Shown here one piece after another: positions 63,431 through 64,000 of a stretch of DNA of 64,000 nucleotides (positions are counted from its first letter, which is position 1; each line of letters begins with the position of its first letter). The DNA lies in contig CAZZZL010000007.1 of the NCBI GenBank assembly GCA_964658655.1, forward strand, positions 62,001-126,000, in the 5' to 3' direction. Under the pieces are notes generated by a model, which worked only from the letters and a program-made list of their open reading frames with translations, was not told the origin of the DNA and ran no database searches. This stretch comes from G963692885 sp964658655 (GTDB lineage Bacteria; Acidobacteriota; Terriglobia; Terriglobales; Acidobacteriaceae). Position numbers and translations under genes: made by a program.

Positions 63431-64000
63431 ATGCCGAGGAACCAAGCCAGTCGTTGGCAAACGCAGGTCGGACAGTTAGCCGGGGCTTTTACCCTTGCAG
63501 CACTCGCAACCGTAGCTATTGCACAAGCGCCATCCACTGCTCAGGCAAAGCTCTCGCTGATGCCGTTGCCCAGTTCCATCACCACCGGCGAAGGCGCTTT
63601 GACCGTGACGCCCGCAAATGGAATGTCATCGTTCACCTACGGCTACATCGGCAAACCGACACCGCGCCTGCAGGAGGCCGTGAAGCGCGCCGTGGTGCGT
63701 CTGGACCGCACCTGCGGCGGAGATCTGCGCCACTACACCATCGACCATGCGACGCCTCCCTCGCCAACACTGACCATCCAGGTAGCAGGCACCGCCGCAC
63801 CGGTGCAGATGATGAGTGAGGATGAAAGCTATCAGCTCGACGTGACACCGCAGGGCGCCAAGCTCTCGGCGGCGAACGAACTCGGCGCCATGCATGGCCT
63901 TGAAACACTCCTGCAGTTGGCCACGGATGAACAAGGAGCCTGCGTGCTGCCCGCGGTCACGATCAACGATGCGCCGCGCTTCCCCTGGCGCGGCTTCATG
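63431..64000 (+). CDS. GH20 beta-N-acetylhexosaminidase (N-terminal part, runs off the right edge)
   Basis: This enzyme removes terminal GlcNAc or GalNAc from glycans. The 190 visible codons give a signal peptide (about 1-32, cleavage near AIA-QAP), the GH20 N-terminal beta domain with LMPLPSSITTGEG, LDVTPQGAKLSAANELGAMHGLETLLQL and INDAPRFPWRGFM, which leads into the catalytic barrel. The catalytic Asp-Glu pair lies beyond the window. An AGGAG site precedes the ATG at 63431. It follows the isomerase gene after 165 bases and fits the GH18, kinase and GH92 genes of the locus. Confidence 0.92.
   Translation, partial: MPRNQASRWQTQVGQLAGAFTLAALATVAIAQAPSTAQAKLSLMPLPSSITTGEGALTVTPANGMSSFTYGYIGKPTPRLQEAVKRAVVRLDRTCGGDLRHYTIDHATPPSPTLTIQVAGTAAPVQMMSEDESYQLDVTPQGAKLSAANELGAMHGLETLLQLATDEQGACVLPAVTINDAPRFPWRGFM

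Overview
The window looks like chromosomal DNA of an Acidobacteriota bacterium, probably class Terriglobia (subdivision 1). This is inferred from gene content: an Oar-like TonB-dependent outer-membrane protein with an N-terminal carboxypeptidase-regulatory-like domain, several large secreted FG-GAP/ASPIC-UnbV (CRTAC1-type) proteins, an acidobacterial-style flagellar gene order and many glycoside hydrolases. No rRNA, tRNA, CRISPR array, prophage or insertion sequence was recognised.

Region 1 (1-17202, all minus strand) is a flagellar basal body, hook and export operon. In transcription order it reads: OmpR-type response regulator, sigma-54 activator, flgB, flgC, fliE, fliF, fliG, fliH, fliI, fliJ, fliK-like, flgD, flgE, fliN, fliO, fliP, fliQ, fliR, flhB, flhA (cut by the left edge). 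Flagellin, fliM, fliL, motAB, the P- and L-ring genes and fliA are not here. The sigma-54 activator lacks a C-terminal DNA-binding domain, flgD is short and fliO has no membrane helix.

Region 2 (17406-21468) holds housekeeping genes: lexA with a direct repeat just upstream, thioredoxin, a thrC-thrB operon and a VOC/glyoxalase protein. Region 3 (21534-25972) is a tight operon: a membrane protein, two NitT/TauT-type ABC permeases around one ATPase, a membrane-anchored binding protein with two cysteines near its N-terminus, and a small exported HMA (metal-binding) protein. It suggests uptake of a metal or a thiol-reactive ligand. Region 4 (25982-29366, minus) is a coupled sugar-nucleotide trio (4,6-dehydratase, hydrolysing 2-epimerase, aminotransferase) resembling part of a bacillosamine or legionaminic acid route, followed by a divergent amidase.

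Region 5 (30892-46466) is the most unusual part. A plus-strand, translationally coupled cassette (asparagine-synthetase-like enzyme, radical SAM enzyme, flavin halogenase-like enzyme) is surrounded by four exported FG-GAP/ASPIC-UnbV proteins and one RnfD/NqrB-like integral membrane protein. The ASPIC-UnbV plus RnfD-like pair recalls the UnbV/UnbU pair of enediyne gene clusters, but no polyketide synthase is present. Two of the exported proteins also share a long C-terminal region that I cannot assign to a known domain.

Region 6 (46823-64000) is a glycan-use locus: GH92 alpha-mannosidase, xylulokinase, FucP-like sugar permease, GH18, a BadF-type (N-acetylglucosamine-like) kinase, DeoR regulator, CutC, a TonB-dependent receptor with a strong terminator, GH51 arabinofuranosidase, an L-arabinose/L-fucose-isomerase-family protein and the start of a GH20 hexosaminidase. 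Together these would suit breakdown of mannose-, GlcNAc- and arabinose-bearing glycans such as plant or fungal glycoproteins.
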